64,000 nucleotides of DNA from Moritella sp. Urea-trap-13. Lineage in GTDB: Bacteria; Pseudomonadota; Gammaproteobacteria; Enterobacterales; Moritellaceae. The DNA lies in assembly GCF_002836355.1 (NCBI RefSeq), contig NZ_PJCA01000031.1:558001-622000 (forward strand). The letters run 5' to 3'. This document shows positions 45,602 through 56,178 of this stretch, piece by piece (position 1 is the stretch's first letter; every line of letters begins with the position of its first letter). The notes beneath the pieces are model-generated. The model saw only the letters and a program-made list of their open reading frames with translations, was not told where the DNA came from and did not search any database. The translations under genes were made by a program, and so were the position numbers.

Positions 45602-45997
45602 TTAGCCATCTATTAGCAAAACCATTTCGTTTAGCGTGGCATGAAACATACAGCTTACATCATCATGACTAAACTCATTACCATTTAAGTTAACAGTGAT
45701 TTCAGTATCATCATTATCCGTCTCGACATACAGTGTGTTTTTAATTTTGGGATAGTTTTCCAATAACACATTTTCAGCATGCTTTCGCGTGATCTTATTA
45801 CTTAGGTGTACGGTAATAATCCCCGTCCCCAGCAATAGATTATTCATGCCATGCTCAAAAACATCTGCAAGCATACCTTCGACAAACTGACTTTTTGAAA
45901 CATTACATTGGTCGCTTATGGTCTCTAGTTTTTCTAGCAAGTCTTCGTACATTCTTATCGTGCTGTTCTTTCTGGTTGCATCCGGTTTAATCTTCAT
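45602..45997 (-). CDS. Probable ribbon-helix-helix DNA-binding protein
   Basis: 131 residues from the ATG at 45997 (MKIKPDATRKNS); an upstream ATG at 46066 is less likely. Residues about 8-50 (STIRMYEDLLEKLETISDQCNVSKSQFVEGML) match the ribbon-helix-helix pattern. The remainder is mixed alpha/beta and unknown. Convergent to the recombinase gene, so it may belong to the same mobile segment. Confidence 0.6.
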   Translation of the reverse strand: MKIKPDATRKNSTIRMYEDLLEKLETISDQCNVSKSQFVEGMLADVFEHGMNNLLLGTGIITVHLSNKITRKHAENVLLENYPKIKNTLYVETDNDDTEITVNLNGNEFSHDDVSCMFHATLNEMVLLIDG

Positions 45998-46250
45998 GTT
46001 TTTACCATTGAGTCTATGAGTTAACAAAAACCTATTTATTTTAAAATAGGAATAAATTGAATACATAATAGCATAATTACTTACTCATTAAAAATTCAGA
46101 AAATGAATCAAAGAAGACACCGACCAACTTGATCATTATAGTGTCACAGTGGAATTAAAACTTAACTAATAAATTTTATAAATAGTTAAATTTGTCATGT
46201 AATAGTTAACCCACTTAATATTCACCATGAAAAACCTATTATATCAAGTA

Positions 46251-46286
46251 CTTTATTTCGTTTAACGGTCATTATACGAAATAAAG
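46251..46286. repeat. Perfect 11-bp inverted repeat
   Basis: CTTTATTTCGT and ACGAAATAAAG separated by 14 bp. Confidence 0.75.
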
Positions 46287-46540
46287 AAATACAGGCATCC
46301 CCAGATTGATTATATTTAAAGGTGAATTTAATGTATAAATGAATTCAAAAGTTGATCCAAAAAAATTCTAAATTGAGTTTCAACAAGCTTATTAAGGTTA
46401 GTAAATAAGTCCCCAAAATTAATTTCATTATGAATTAACAGATAAGTGGCTATCTACGTTAAATTTTAAGCTCTTGGAAACACCCTACTTTTAGGCCCTT
46501 ATTTTAAATTTTAGCTGTCATTATCCATACTAAAATTTAC

Positions 46541-46556
46541 ATTTCACACAGCGCAC
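46541..46556. repeat. Partial copy 4 of the palindromic repeat family
   Basis: ATTTCACACAGCGCAC resembles the right half of copy 1 (AGATTTCACACAGCGCG). Confidence 0.6.
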
Positions 46557-46698
46557 GTTTATATTTCAAACAAAACAGATATAACACTTTATTATCAATG
46601 GGATAACACCTAATTAGTTAATATTGAATGACGCATAAATAAGCCAGAATCATGCTATATTCCTTGGCATTAGGTGTGTATCTGTAAAACAATAAATA

Positions 46699-46714
46699 CT
46701 GTACATAAATACAG
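46699..46714. promoter_or_regulatory. LexA-like box C
   Basis: CTGTACATAAATACAG. It forms part of 46694-46738, which aligns without gaps to 42217-42261. No gene starts close by. Confidence 0.45.
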
Positions 46715-47061
46715 CCTTTATTCCCCCCTCGTAAAAATATGACTCTACTTTATCAAAATATATAAATACCCTTTAATTACAATTAGTTATAGTTAACCTT
46801 GTGATATCCATTATCGATTAAATGTCGGCTATTTCCTCAATTAAACACTAAACAATAGCGTAATGACGACATTGATTATTACTACTTTGTAAAAATAGAG
46901 AATAAGACAGTACTTATGACTTTGTATTCCCGATATAAATACGACATTTAGAAACTTATTATTTAACTATTAACTAAGAGCTTTAATGGGAACATGACGG
47001 AAATAGCGATAGAATACTTATTACTTAATTAGGTAATTCAAAACATGTTTTTAGGGATAAA

Positions 47062-47946
47062 ATGAGCAACAATCACAGAGCCGATTTTATATTAGTGATC
47101 ACGACACTTCTTGCTTCTGCAGGTTGGATATTTTCCAGAGAAGCAATTCAAGTTTTACCCAGCTCGGGTTTTATAGGGCTAAGGTTTATCCTTGCTTCGT
47201 TAATACTGCTGCCATTTTGTTACCATGGACTTTTATCAATAGATCGTCGTTCTTTAATTGGAGCTTCTAGTGTTGGCTGCTTTCTCGGCTCTGCAATATT
47301 ACTTTGGATCTATGCTATTTCACAAAGTGACTCATTAGGCGAAGGTGCATTTATCATGAGCCTTTCTATGCTTTTCGCTCCTATCGTTACTTGGCTGTTT
47401 TTTAAAAACCGTCCTCCTCGCATATTTTGGTTTTCATTGCCATTCGCAATTATAGGGTTGATATATTTATCTCAAGGTAGCACTTGGTCATTGTCAGGCA
47501 GTCAAATTTGGTTCGTACTTGCAGCACTTATGCTGGCGATACATTTCAATTTAAATAGTCATTTTTCCCAAAAGATACCAACATTAGTCCTTACTTGTAT
47601 TCAGTTATTTGTCACCGGTGTATTGGGTGTATTCATTTCATTATTTACAGAAACTTGGCCTGCAACAATTGGCATGGAAACTTGGGGATGGTTAGCGATG
47701 AGTGTATTGATTGCGACAAGTTTACGTTATGCGTTACAAACTGCGGGACAGAAAAATACCACAACCGCGAATGCAGCAATCATTATGATCTTGGAACCTG
47801 TATGGACTGTTATTTTAAGTATGCTTTGGTATGACGAAAGTATGGGATTAACAAAATTCGTTGGCTGCAGTTTAATTCTATTGTCGTTATTGATTTATCG
47901 TGGCAGTGGTAAAATATATTCATTAATTAGAACTAATAAAAAATAA
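47062..47946 (+). CDS. EamA/DMT family transporter
   Basis: 294 residues, ten transmembrane helices in two EamA repeats, with GFIGLRFILASLILLPF early and ILEPVWTVILSMLWYDES near the end, which are typical. Members export amino acids or other metabolites; substrate unknown. RBS AGGGATAAA. The outer membrane protein gene follows by 136 bp. Confidence 0.9.
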   Translation: MSNNHRADFILVITTLLASAGWIFSREAIQVLPSSGFIGLRFILASLILLPFCYHGLLSIDRRSLIGASSVGCFLGSAILLWIYAISQSDSLGEGAFIMSLSMLFAPIVTWLFFKNRPPRIFWFSLPFAIIGLIYLSQGSTWSLSGSQIWFVLAALMLAIHFNLNSHFSQKIPTLVLTCIQLFVTGVLGVFISLFTETWPATIGMETWGWLAMSVLIATSLRYALQTAGQKNTTTANAAIIMILEPVWTVILSMLWYDESMGLTKFVGCSLILLSLLIYRGSGKIYSLIRTNKK

Positions 47947-48082
47947 GCCGGAATTGTCCTATAGTAAAAAGGTTTACACTTACTTACATTCACTTACAAG
48001 ACTAACAACTCGTTTCATTGTTTTATATTTCATTAGCTTTATAATTATCGCTATAAAATATATTATTAAACAAAGGTTAATC

Positions 48083-48667
48083 ATGAAAACTATAACTCTA
48101 TTAGGCGCGCTAACTGCAATCGCATTATCTGTAAATGTTCAAGCAAATCAAGACGTTTCTGGTTTCTACATTGGTGCTGGTGTTGGTTCAACTGAAATTA
48201 GCACTGATACTAATGGCTATTCATTTAACAGCGATACCGATGGCGGTACAGTAAAATTTTTAGCTGGTTACCAATTTAATCGTATTGTAGCTATTGAAGC
48301 TCAATATACAAAATATGGTGATGTGACTCCTTTAGCTTATAATTTTACAAAAGGATATGAGTGGTCTCCAACAACTGTATCTTTAGCTGCTAATCTTGGT
48401 TACACATTTGAAAATGGCCTACGCCCTTTTGCTACAATTGGTCTTTCATCATTGGATCTAGATGAGTCTATGAAAGCACTTGATGACAGCAATGCAACAG
48501 CACTTCGCTTTGGTGCCGGTTTAGAATATACCCCACCTGCTTTAGCTGGCGTAAGCTTCCGAGCTGGTTATGAAGGTGACGCATTTGAAATCGATAATGG
48601 CCTTAGTTACTCAGATACCACTGTTGTTTTAGGGTCTTTATATGTAGCTGCAAGTTACAAATTCTAA
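48083..48667 (+). CDS. OmpA/OmpW-like outer membrane beta-barrel protein
   Basis: 194 residues from the ATG at 48083, behind AAAGG. A longer frame from 47954 would hide the signal peptide (TAIALSVNVQA). The barrel begins with DVSGFYIGAGVG and ends with a terminal Phe (YVAASYKF). Conserved GYQFNRIVAIEAQYTKYGD and GLEYTPPALAGVSFRAGYE patterns fit the 8-strand OMP_b-brl group. Function unknown; such barrels are often adhesins or small pores. Confidence 0.88.
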   Translation: MKTITLLGALTAIALSVNVQANQDVSGFYIGAGVGSTEISTDTNGYSFNSDTDGGTVKFLAGYQFNRIVAIEAQYTKYGDVTPLAYNFTKGYEWSPTTVSLAANLGYTFENGLRPFATIGLSSLDLDESMKALDDSNATALRFGAGLEYTPPALAGVSFRAGYEGDAFEIDNGLSYSDTTVVLGSLYVAASYKF

Positions 48668-49180
48668 AATATTCAGGAATGATAACGGTGTTCTTGCCGT
48701 TGTCATTTATTCTAATAAATTAATACACCAGCCTTGTTAAGCTAATTTACAATTAATTGCTCCCATCATTTTATAGCCTCCGCCAACGATCATGACACAG
48801 CCATCTATAACGATCATACCAACTCACTATGTTTCTAATAAATAAAAAGGCACCTTTTTCCGCGTTATAAATTAACCCGTATTTAGTTCAACACTGGCAA
48901 TTACTCCCTAATAGCTATTCATTATCTGCAACAGCGTTTACCGCTAACATAAGTATCATATCTAGATAAAACCCTTTCGGTAGCACATAAATAGAATTTT
49001 ACACTTTTATTTGTACTTATTTTTAAAATAATTTCCTCCCTTTATCTTCAAATACTTAGAAATTCAAACCAATGACTTACGACTTTAAGGCTACAGTACT
49101 GGTGACTAAGTGACCTTGTACTGTACGATTATTACCGCTAGTATGCTTGAAAATTAAACAACGACGAGTTTGGAGTTCAT
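48668..49180. other. Non-coding stretch, nothing recognised
   Basis: AT-rich spacer of about 510 bp before the PL14-like gene. No gene, RNA or clear palindrome seen. Confidence 0.5.
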
Positions 49181-50101
49181 TTGAAAAAATTATTACTTTG
49201 CGTTTTTACTGGTACATTTTTAATTGCATGTGGTGGTAGTGGTGGCAGCGATGATAGTCCTCAGACTGGTCCTATAATACCAGAGATACCTGACGTACCC
49301 ACAGAACCAGCTAATATTCATGATGTTGTACCATACGTCAATTATGAAAGCGCACCGGGTATTATCGATAATATAAATTTTGATAACCAACAAAACGGCG
49401 AATATACCTCCGGTATGTTTAATGCTGATTTTAACAATGAATGGGGAAGTGTTACAGGTAAGGCTAATGTCGTTGACAAAAACGGCTCAAATCAGTTAGC
49501 GGTAACTCATCCAAAAGATAATTACAAAAAAGGCATTTCCGGTGGTAAGGATTTAAATGAATTTAACGAACTGTACTTCTCATATGAAATAACGTTCGGT
49601 AAAGATTACGACTTCTCTATGGGTGGAAAAATGCCTGGCTTAGCAGGCTTAAATTCTAATGTAAGCGCTAAACCTGACGGTTGTGATTCTGTCGGTGAAG
49701 ACGATGGTTTTAGTTTACGTTCGATGTTCCGTGAAGACGGCCGTGCAATCGGTTACTTCTACCATCAAGATAAAACCAATAAATGTGGTGATGAAATTGA
49801 TTATCAGCATGAAGGTAAGAACTTTTCGTTCAAACGTGAAAAGACTTATTTAATTGAGCAATACGTAAAAATGAACGATGCGAACCAAGCAAATGGCATT
49901 GTAACGATCTACGTAAATGGCTTTAAAGTTCTTGAACGTAAAAACATGACATTTTCTGAAAATGGTATATATGCAATCAATTATCAATATACCCAGCTAT
50001 GGCATGGTGGTAACAGCAATGATTGGGCTGTAGACCGAAATTCAACGGCTTATTTAGACAACTTTACGCTAAGTACACAACCACTTAGCTATACAAAATA
50101 G
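49181..50101 (+). CDS. PL14-like polysaccharide lyase lipoprotein, copy 1
   Basis: 306 residues from a TTG start (GGAG 8 bp before). Lipobox LIACGG, a short Pro-rich linker, then a beta-jelly-roll domain with [40 protein letters not shown] and [13 protein letters not shown]. This layout resembles PL14 alginate/glucuronate lyases (GGKLPGL motif, IEQ strand). Lyase activity on a uronate polymer is therefore likely but unproven. Copy 2 follows directly; both probably act at the outer surface. Confidence 0.75.
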   Translation: MKKLLLCVFTGTFLIACGGSGGSDDSPQTGPIIPEIPDVPTEPANIHDVVPYVNYESAPGIIDNINFDNQQNGEYTSGMFNADFNNEWGSVTGKANVVDKNGSNQLAVTHPKDNYKKGISGGKDLNEFNELYFSYEITFGKDYDFSMGGKMPGLAGLNSNVSAKPDGCDSVGEDDGFSLRSMFREDGRAIGYFYHQDKTNKCGDEIDYQHEGKNFSFKREKTYLIEQYVKMNDANQANGIVTIYVNGFKVLERKNMTFSENGIYAINYQYTQLWHGGNSNDWAVDRNSTAYLDNFTLSTQPLSYTK

Positions 50102-50120
50102 ACTTCAAAATAATCATCTA

Positions 50121-51297
<1,177 letters not shown>

Positions 51298-51327
51298 TTA
51301 GATGAGTATGAAATAATAAAAATAAAC

Positions 51328-51355
51328 GCCACGCTCTAGGAGTGTGGCATTTTTG
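51328..51355. terminator. Terminator after PL14-like copy 2
   Basis: GCCACGCT/AGTGTGGC stem (one G-U pair) plus TTTTT. Confidence 0.8.
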
Positions 51356-51375
51356 TAATAGCTGATTTTTAATTG

Positions 51376-52077
51376 TTAATCTTCAAGACGAAAAACAACA
51401 TCTACCTGGTCACGCATAATAATTTGAGCATCTTGATAAGTTGATTCAATATTAGCGGTAGAATCCATTGCCATCGAGCGCATTAACATAGGTCGATGGG
51501 ATGCGTTTCTGTATGTTATCTTCCATACACCTTCTACTTTTTCGTCAAAACCTTTTGCCAGCGATGCTGCTTTTTCTTTAGCGTCTGTTATAGCAGCTTG
51601 TCTTGCTTGCTCAATAAATTTGGATTCATCACTTACTTTTAATTGAATATTGGTAATACTATTAATGCCATCACCAAGCGCACTATCTAAATAGTTATTT
51701 AATTTATCTAAATCGCGTACGGTAACATTGACGATACGATTTGCTCGATAACCTATAAGCTCAGGTTTGCTGTCTTTCTTATACTGGTACTCTGGACGTA
51801 ATATAATATTCGCACTTTCAATATCAGTTCGTGCAACACCTTCATCTTCTAAGCGTTTATTAAAAGCCGCAATGACATCGTCAACTGCAGATTTGGCCTC
51901 TTTAGCCGATTTACGAATTTCAGATACTTGCACTGAAAATACAGCCATATCAGGCGAAGTTATAATTTCCCCTATCCCTGTTGTTTCTAAATGAGGGAAA
52001 CTGACGTCTGCAGCCATAAGGCTTGGAGAAATTAAAGCACTAGTAGTTAATACGGTGGCGAGTAAATATCTGTTCAT
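51376..52077 (-). CDS. SIMPL domain (DUF541, YggE-like) periplasmic protein
   Basis: 233 residues with signal peptide (SALISPSLMA). The SIMPL/DUF541 domain covers nearly all of the rest (TTGIGEIITSPDMAVFSVQV, NVTVRDLDKLN, AITDAKEKAASLAKGFDEK). YggE-like proteins reduce oxidative stress by unknown means. RBS TAGAGG. Monocistronic. Confidence 0.9.
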   Translation of the reverse strand: MNRYLLATVLTTSALISPSLMAADVSFPHLETTGIGEIITSPDMAVFSVQVSEIRKSAKEAKSAVDDVIAAFNKRLEDEGVARTDIESANIILRPEYQYKKDSKPELIGYRANRIVNVTVRDLDKLNNYLDSALGDGINSITNIQLKVSDESKFIEQARQAAITDAKEKAASLAKGFDEKVEGVWKITYRNASHRPMLMRSMAMDSTANIESTYQDAQIIMRDQVDVVFRLED

Positions 52078-52192
52078 AGGAATAACCTCTAATAATCATT
52101 GTTTATCTAGCTGTTATAGTCAGACAGTAACAAATCGAAAATTATCCTAACATTGCTTAATATTTATAAATAACGGGAAATATCAGGGTTTA

Positions 52193-53842
52193 TTAATAGT
52201 GTGATTGCTCGCAGGTTTGTTTGATGATTAGAATTTCAGCATCTTGTTTAGATAATGCTTTATCAAAATAATAACCTTGTGCGTAATCACAACCCAGTTG
52301 TTGTAAAAGGTCGCGCTGTGCTAGCGTTTCAACACCTTCGGCAAGTACTTTTACCTCCAATACCTCACCCAAACCAATCACTTTACGCGCAAATTCACGG
52401 TCCAGTTTTGAATAACATATATCAGCAACTAATGAACGATCAATTTTTAAAGTATCAAGGGATGAACGTAGTGTTCTAACTAAACTTAGTGATGAATAAC
52501 CGGTGCCAAAATCATCAATTGCGATGTATATACCCAGTGCTTTTACCGCTCTCACATTATCGATTAACGTTATCATGTTACTGATAGAGGCTGTTTCGGT
52601 CACTTCAATTTCAAGTAAGTGTTTAGGACAACCTGAATATTCAATGATATCAGCAAGACGTGACACAAAATTATTCATTTCAAGTGTTTTGAAGGATATG
52701 TTAATCGCTATCCTTGGCGGGTAAACAGACTCTGCTTGCCATTTAACGATCTGATTACAAACTTGGGTAAATACCCATAAATCCAATTCAAAGTGTAGAC
52801 CAATTTCCTCCGCAATCCGAATAAACACGTCAGGTGCAATATAGCCTAAGTCTTTGTGTATCCAACGTGATAACGCCTCAAATCCAACCAATTTATTATT
52901 ACTGAGATCATATTGTGGTTGATAATGAATTTTAATTAAGGATTGCTCAATAGCATTCGGAAATTCATCAATAATGAGCTTATCGGTCATCAATTTAGGT
53001 TTCAGTTCAGGCTTAGCAAAAGAGTAATAAGAGTTACTGTGACGTTCAGATTCTCTCATTGCTGTTTCTGCTGCAATCTCCATCGCAAAAAAGCTTTCAT
53101 ATGCACTGTGCTCGCCGCTTATACCGATACTAAAGGACTTATTCACAGTAATACCATTGCTGAGTATTAATGGACTACGAGATAAATCACACAATGCCTG
53201 GCAAAACATGGTGATATACGCATTGAAATCGGCGAGCGCTAGATGCTGTCGGTTTTCAAGTAAAATACCGTAGCGAGCATTAGAGAAACGGACGACTAAT
53301 CCATCATTCTCGACTGCAGATTTTAATTTTCCGCCTAATACAGCAAGGTAATTATCGCCCGCATCAAACCCATATCGAAAGTTGATGGTAGAAAAATTAT
53401 CTACACTTAAGACAAGTAATCGCATTTTTGCCGTCGCTGAGTTAACTGTATTGAACAAATGTGTCGCTCTAGCGGTCATAGCCCAGCCATTAGGCAGTCC
53501 AGAAATTGGATCAATGGCTTTATTTTCGAGGACTTTAAAACAGATCTTAAATTCGTTATGGTCTAGCTTTTTACAATGTAATTCGATCTTTAAATGATAA
53601 AAATTACAATCTACAAGCTCACCAGTAGCAAATACCCCCGCTTCACTTGCGCGAGTATTATCAAATAACTGACTTGTATTTATACTGTTTTCGTTATCAT
53701 CGAGATGCAATAAGTCATTGAATTCCATGTCAACAACCTCAGTAGAGGTCTGACCAGTCAATGTTGAAAACACTTTATTACAAGACTTAACTTGTCCATT
53801 ACGGATAATTAAAATAGGTAAAAATGAATCTTCAATCTGCAT
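52193..53842 (-). CDS. c-di-GMP phosphodiesterase (PAS, degenerate GGDEF, EAL)
   Basis: 549 residues. PAS-like region (1-110), a GGDEF-fold domain with the signature lost (NARYG in place of GGDEF), and an intact EAL domain: GFEALSRW, INISFKTLEM, EVTETA, AIDDFGTGYSS and KIDRSLV. EAL enzymes hydrolyse c-di-GMP to pGpG with Mg2+. It is soluble. The inactive GGDEF domain may bind GTP to regulate the EAL domain. Confidence 0.93.
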   Translation of the reverse strand: MQIEDSFLPILIIRNGQVKSCNKVFSTLTGQTSTEVVDMEFNDLLHLDDNENSINTSQLFDNTRASEAGVFATGELVDCNFYHLKIELHCKKLDHNEFKICFKVLENKAIDPISGLPNGWAMTARATHLFNTVNSATAKMRLLVLSVDNFSTINFRYGFDAGDNYLAVLGGKLKSAVENDGLVVRFSNARYGILLENRQHLALADFNAYITMFCQALCDLSRSPLILSNGITVNKSFSIGISGEHSAYESFFAMEIAAETAMRESERHSNSYYSFAKPELKPKLMTDKLIIDEFPNAIEQSLIKIHYQPQYDLSNNKLVGFEALSRWIHKDLGYIAPDVFIRIAEEIGLHFELDLWVFTQVCNQIVKWQAESVYPPRIAINISFKTLEMNNFVSRLADIIEYSGCPKHLLEIEVTETASISNMITLIDNVRAVKALGIYIAIDDFGTGYSSLSLVRTLRSSLDTLKIDRSLVADICYSKLDREFARKVIGLGEVLEVKVLAEGVETLAQRDLLQQLGCDYAQGYYFDKALSKQDAEILIIKQTCEQSHY

Positions 53843-54189
53843 TTTGGATTACTCGTCAGTCTGCACCAACTATTGGTTTATGACACTTTACACTATGCAC
53901 TTTTTTGCAACAATACCGTTTAACCTAACTAGCTCTACTTTAAAGGATTATAATTTACAATGAATAGTAATATAAACAGGTATAAATCAAATTAAACAAT
54001 GATTTACGACTTGAATATTCTATTTTAATTTATACTAGTATGGTCAATTATATTGCATTATTGTGAATTAATCTAAACTCGCCTAAATAATAACCGCCAC
54101 AGTAGTTGAATTCTGCGATATAACCACCAGCAAAATGCTGTTTTTTAGCCTAAAATATTAAGTTATATAGTTAAATTATAGGTGCAAAT
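53843..54189. other. Divergent spacer, nothing recognised
   Basis: About 350 bp between the phosphodiesterase and PilZ genes. It holds their promoters; no hairpin or ncRNA seen. Confidence 0.5.
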
Positions 54190-54558
54190 ATGAAAAATAA
54201 GCGTCAATTTCAACGTGTGTTATTTAACCACGATGCTTCATTAACATGTAATGAGCATCAATGGTCAACAAATGTAATCGATTTATCTTTACGGGGACTT
54301 TCTTGTACTAAACCCAAAAATGTCATTTTTGATATTAATCAACTAATGACATTATCAATTAAACTTTCTCCTGAACAAGTGATCATTATGGAAGCCGAAC
54401 TTATTCATGATGAAGAATGTGTATTGGGTATGCGCTGTACGCGCATTGACATTAATAGTATTTCAGAATTACGCCGGTTAGTGCAGTTAAATTTAGCCGA
54501 CGAAGCGCTTTTACACCGGGACATAGAACATCTTGCGCAGTCACCACCTAAATTTTAA
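54190..54558 (+). CDS. PilZ domain c-di-GMP-binding protein
   Basis: 122 residues. RxxxR-type motif RQFQR at the N-terminus and DLSLRGLSC (D/NxSxxG) about 30 residues later are the c-di-GMP ligand-binding motifs. It is a receiver of the signal set by the neighbouring phosphodiesterase and by the cyclase at 12 kb. Output unknown. Confidence 0.9.
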   Translation: MKNKRQFQRVLFNHDASLTCNEHQWSTNVIDLSLRGLSCTKPKNVIFDINQLMTLSIKLSPEQVIIMEAELIHDEECVLGMRCTRIDINSISELRRLVQLNLADEALLHRDIEHLAQSPPKF

Positions 54559-54771
54559 GCCTAAGGAAAAATTGGTATTATTACGGTGTGACAGATGAAC
54601 ATTGAGGTGGTTGTTTTTCCGATCGACGAGAGCCTAAAATTTTGTACAAAGGCAACTGTAAGTGATTAATAGTGTAGCAAAGTGGCAAATTGATAAATCT
54701 CTGACATACTTAACTGCGATACGGGTAAATATTTGAATATTGAAGAACTAACAGAAAAAAGAGGTATTTCA

Positions 54772-55056
54772 ATGAAAAATAAATTACTAATTGCAGGTGT
54801 TATTACAACATCAGTACTACTTGGAGGTTGTGCCGGCAACGAAGCTGAAGCACAAAAAACTGATCTACAAAAGAGCGTTGGTAGCCTGACCTCTGAAGTC
54901 AGTGAATTATCGGCTCAAGTACAAACTTTAGAATCTGAACATGCTGGTATGGCATCACAGCTACAATCCGCGACGGATGCAGCCCTGCAAGCCCAAGAAG
55001 AAGCGCAGCGTGCTAATTCGCGTATAGACAATATAGCCGCATCCTACAGTAAATAA
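54772..55056 (+). CDS. lpp: Major outer membrane (Braun) lipoprotein-like protein
   Basis: 94 residues from the ATG at 54772 (AAAGAGG upstream). Lipobox LLGGCAG, then a heptad-repeat coiled coil (SVGSLTSEVSELSAQVQTLE) and a C-terminal lysine (SYSK). In Lpp the terminal Lys is linked to peptidoglycan by an L,D-transpeptidase. Slightly longer than E. coli Lpp (78 residues). An L,D-transpeptidase gene is convergent just downstream. Confidence 0.88.
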   Translation: MKNKLLIAGVITTSVLLGGCAGNEAEAQKTDLQKSVGSLTSEVSELSAQVQTLESEHAGMASQLQSATDAALQAQEEAQRANSRIDNIAASYSK

Positions 55057-55070
55057 GTACTTATATAACG

Positions 55071-55108
55071 TAAGATAGATTAACAATCGCTATTGTTAAT
55101 CTATCTTA
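55071..55108. terminator. Bidirectional hairpin between lpp and L,D-transpeptidase
   Basis: Perfect 17-bp arms TAAGATAGATTAACAAT and complement, loop CGCT. AT-rich but very long; closes both convergent genes. Confidence 0.75.
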
Positions 55109-55172
55109 AATGAATCTGCTTCAAATCGACTATCTTCTTTAATCCTTCTTTTTATTGTTATTCTACACAGTG

Positions 55173-56090
55173 TTAAATACTGACATTAATAGGTAAGCCG
55201 TAGTGTAGTAACACCGTTTCTTTAACTGTATTGCTATCCACGCGATTATTATCTTTAAGCGAATTAATCACCTTGCTTCCATCAACGTCCCTATTCAATG
55301 TTTTTGAAGACAAGGGAGAGTGTACTTCCAATAAATGTTCACCATTTGGTTCTAATGTAAATTTTATCGGTCGGTTAATGATTCTTACAGATTCATTAAC
55401 CTTAACATTATTATATAACCACTCAATATCATCCGGGTTCATTCGAATACAGCCCGCACTGACACGCATCCCTATACCAAAATCTGAGTTAGTCCCATGA
55501 ATCAGGTAATTACTTTTTCCGTAAGCTAATTGCAAAGCAAAGTTACCCAAAGGATTATGTTTTCCTGCAGGCACAACCCGCGGTAGGACCATTTTGTGTT
55601 TATCTAAATATTCGGCTCGCGTTGTTTGTGTGGGGGTCCAAACGGGATCTTTAAGCTTTAATTTAACAACACTTTTCATCTGCGGGGTTTCACGTCCTTC
55701 TCGACCAATACCAACAGGAAACACATGTACTTTGTTAGTATTCTTAGGGAAGTAATATAATCTCAGTTCTGGTAGATTAATGACAATGCCTTTATGTTCA
55801 ACTTCTGGCAATAGCATCACCGTCGGAAGGTCTAATTTAGTCCCTGGTAATGGTAAAAATGGATCTACGCTTGGATTAGACGCCATTAATGCTATCAGTC
55901 CAATATTATATTGCTTTGAAACAGAATGAAAATAATCACCGACTTGTACTTTATGCTGAACACGTTCGCCTATCAGCCGCGAACCAGCGCTTGGTAAAGT
56001 ATATTGCTGAGCATTAACAGCTTCAACGAATAACAAGGATAGGATCACGAGCGGTTTTGATAAGAACTTAAGTTTAGACTTTATGAGCAT
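55173..56090 (-). CDS. L,D-transpeptidase with LysM domain (ErfK/YbiS type)
   Basis: 305 residues from the ATG at 56090 behind GGAGGGG. Signal peptide (LLFVEAVNA), LysM (VQVGDYFHSVSKQYNIG), YkuD catalytic domain with IHGTNSDFGIGMR and SAGCIRM (Cys nucleophile, His, Arg). It attaches Lpp to peptidoglycan or makes 3-3 cross-links in the periplasm. Its nearness to lpp favours the first. Confidence 0.93.
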   Translation of the reverse strand: MLIKSKLKFLSKPLVILSLLFVEAVNAQQYTLPSAGSRLIGERVQHKVQVGDYFHSVSKQYNIGLIALMASNPSVDPFLPLPGTKLDLPTVMLLPEVEHKGIVINLPELRLYYFPKNTNKVHVFPVGIGREGRETPQMKSVVKLKLKDPVWTPTQTTRAEYLDKHKMVLPRVVPAGKHNPLGNFALQLAYGKSNYLIHGTNSDFGIGMRVSAGCIRMNPDDIEWLYNNVKVNESVRIINRPIKFTLEPNGEHLLEVHSPLSSKTLNRDVDGSKVINSLKDNNRVDSNTVKETVLLHYGLPINVSI

Positions 56091-56178
56091 ACTCACCCCT
56101 CCATATATAATGCCTCATAGGGTAAGTATAGGCTTAATGATATTACTTTCCTTATAAAACATATGGTGACGTTCTATT

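Larger units (their letters stand above)
45998..47061. other. Long AT-rich non-coding stretch
   Basis: About 1 kb with no credible gene. It contains an 11-bp inverted repeat at 46251-46286, one half-site of the palindromic repeat family at 46541-46556, LexA-like box C at 46699-46714, and the promoter of the EamA gene. Its composition and repeat content look like a decayed mobile segment. Confidence 0.6.
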
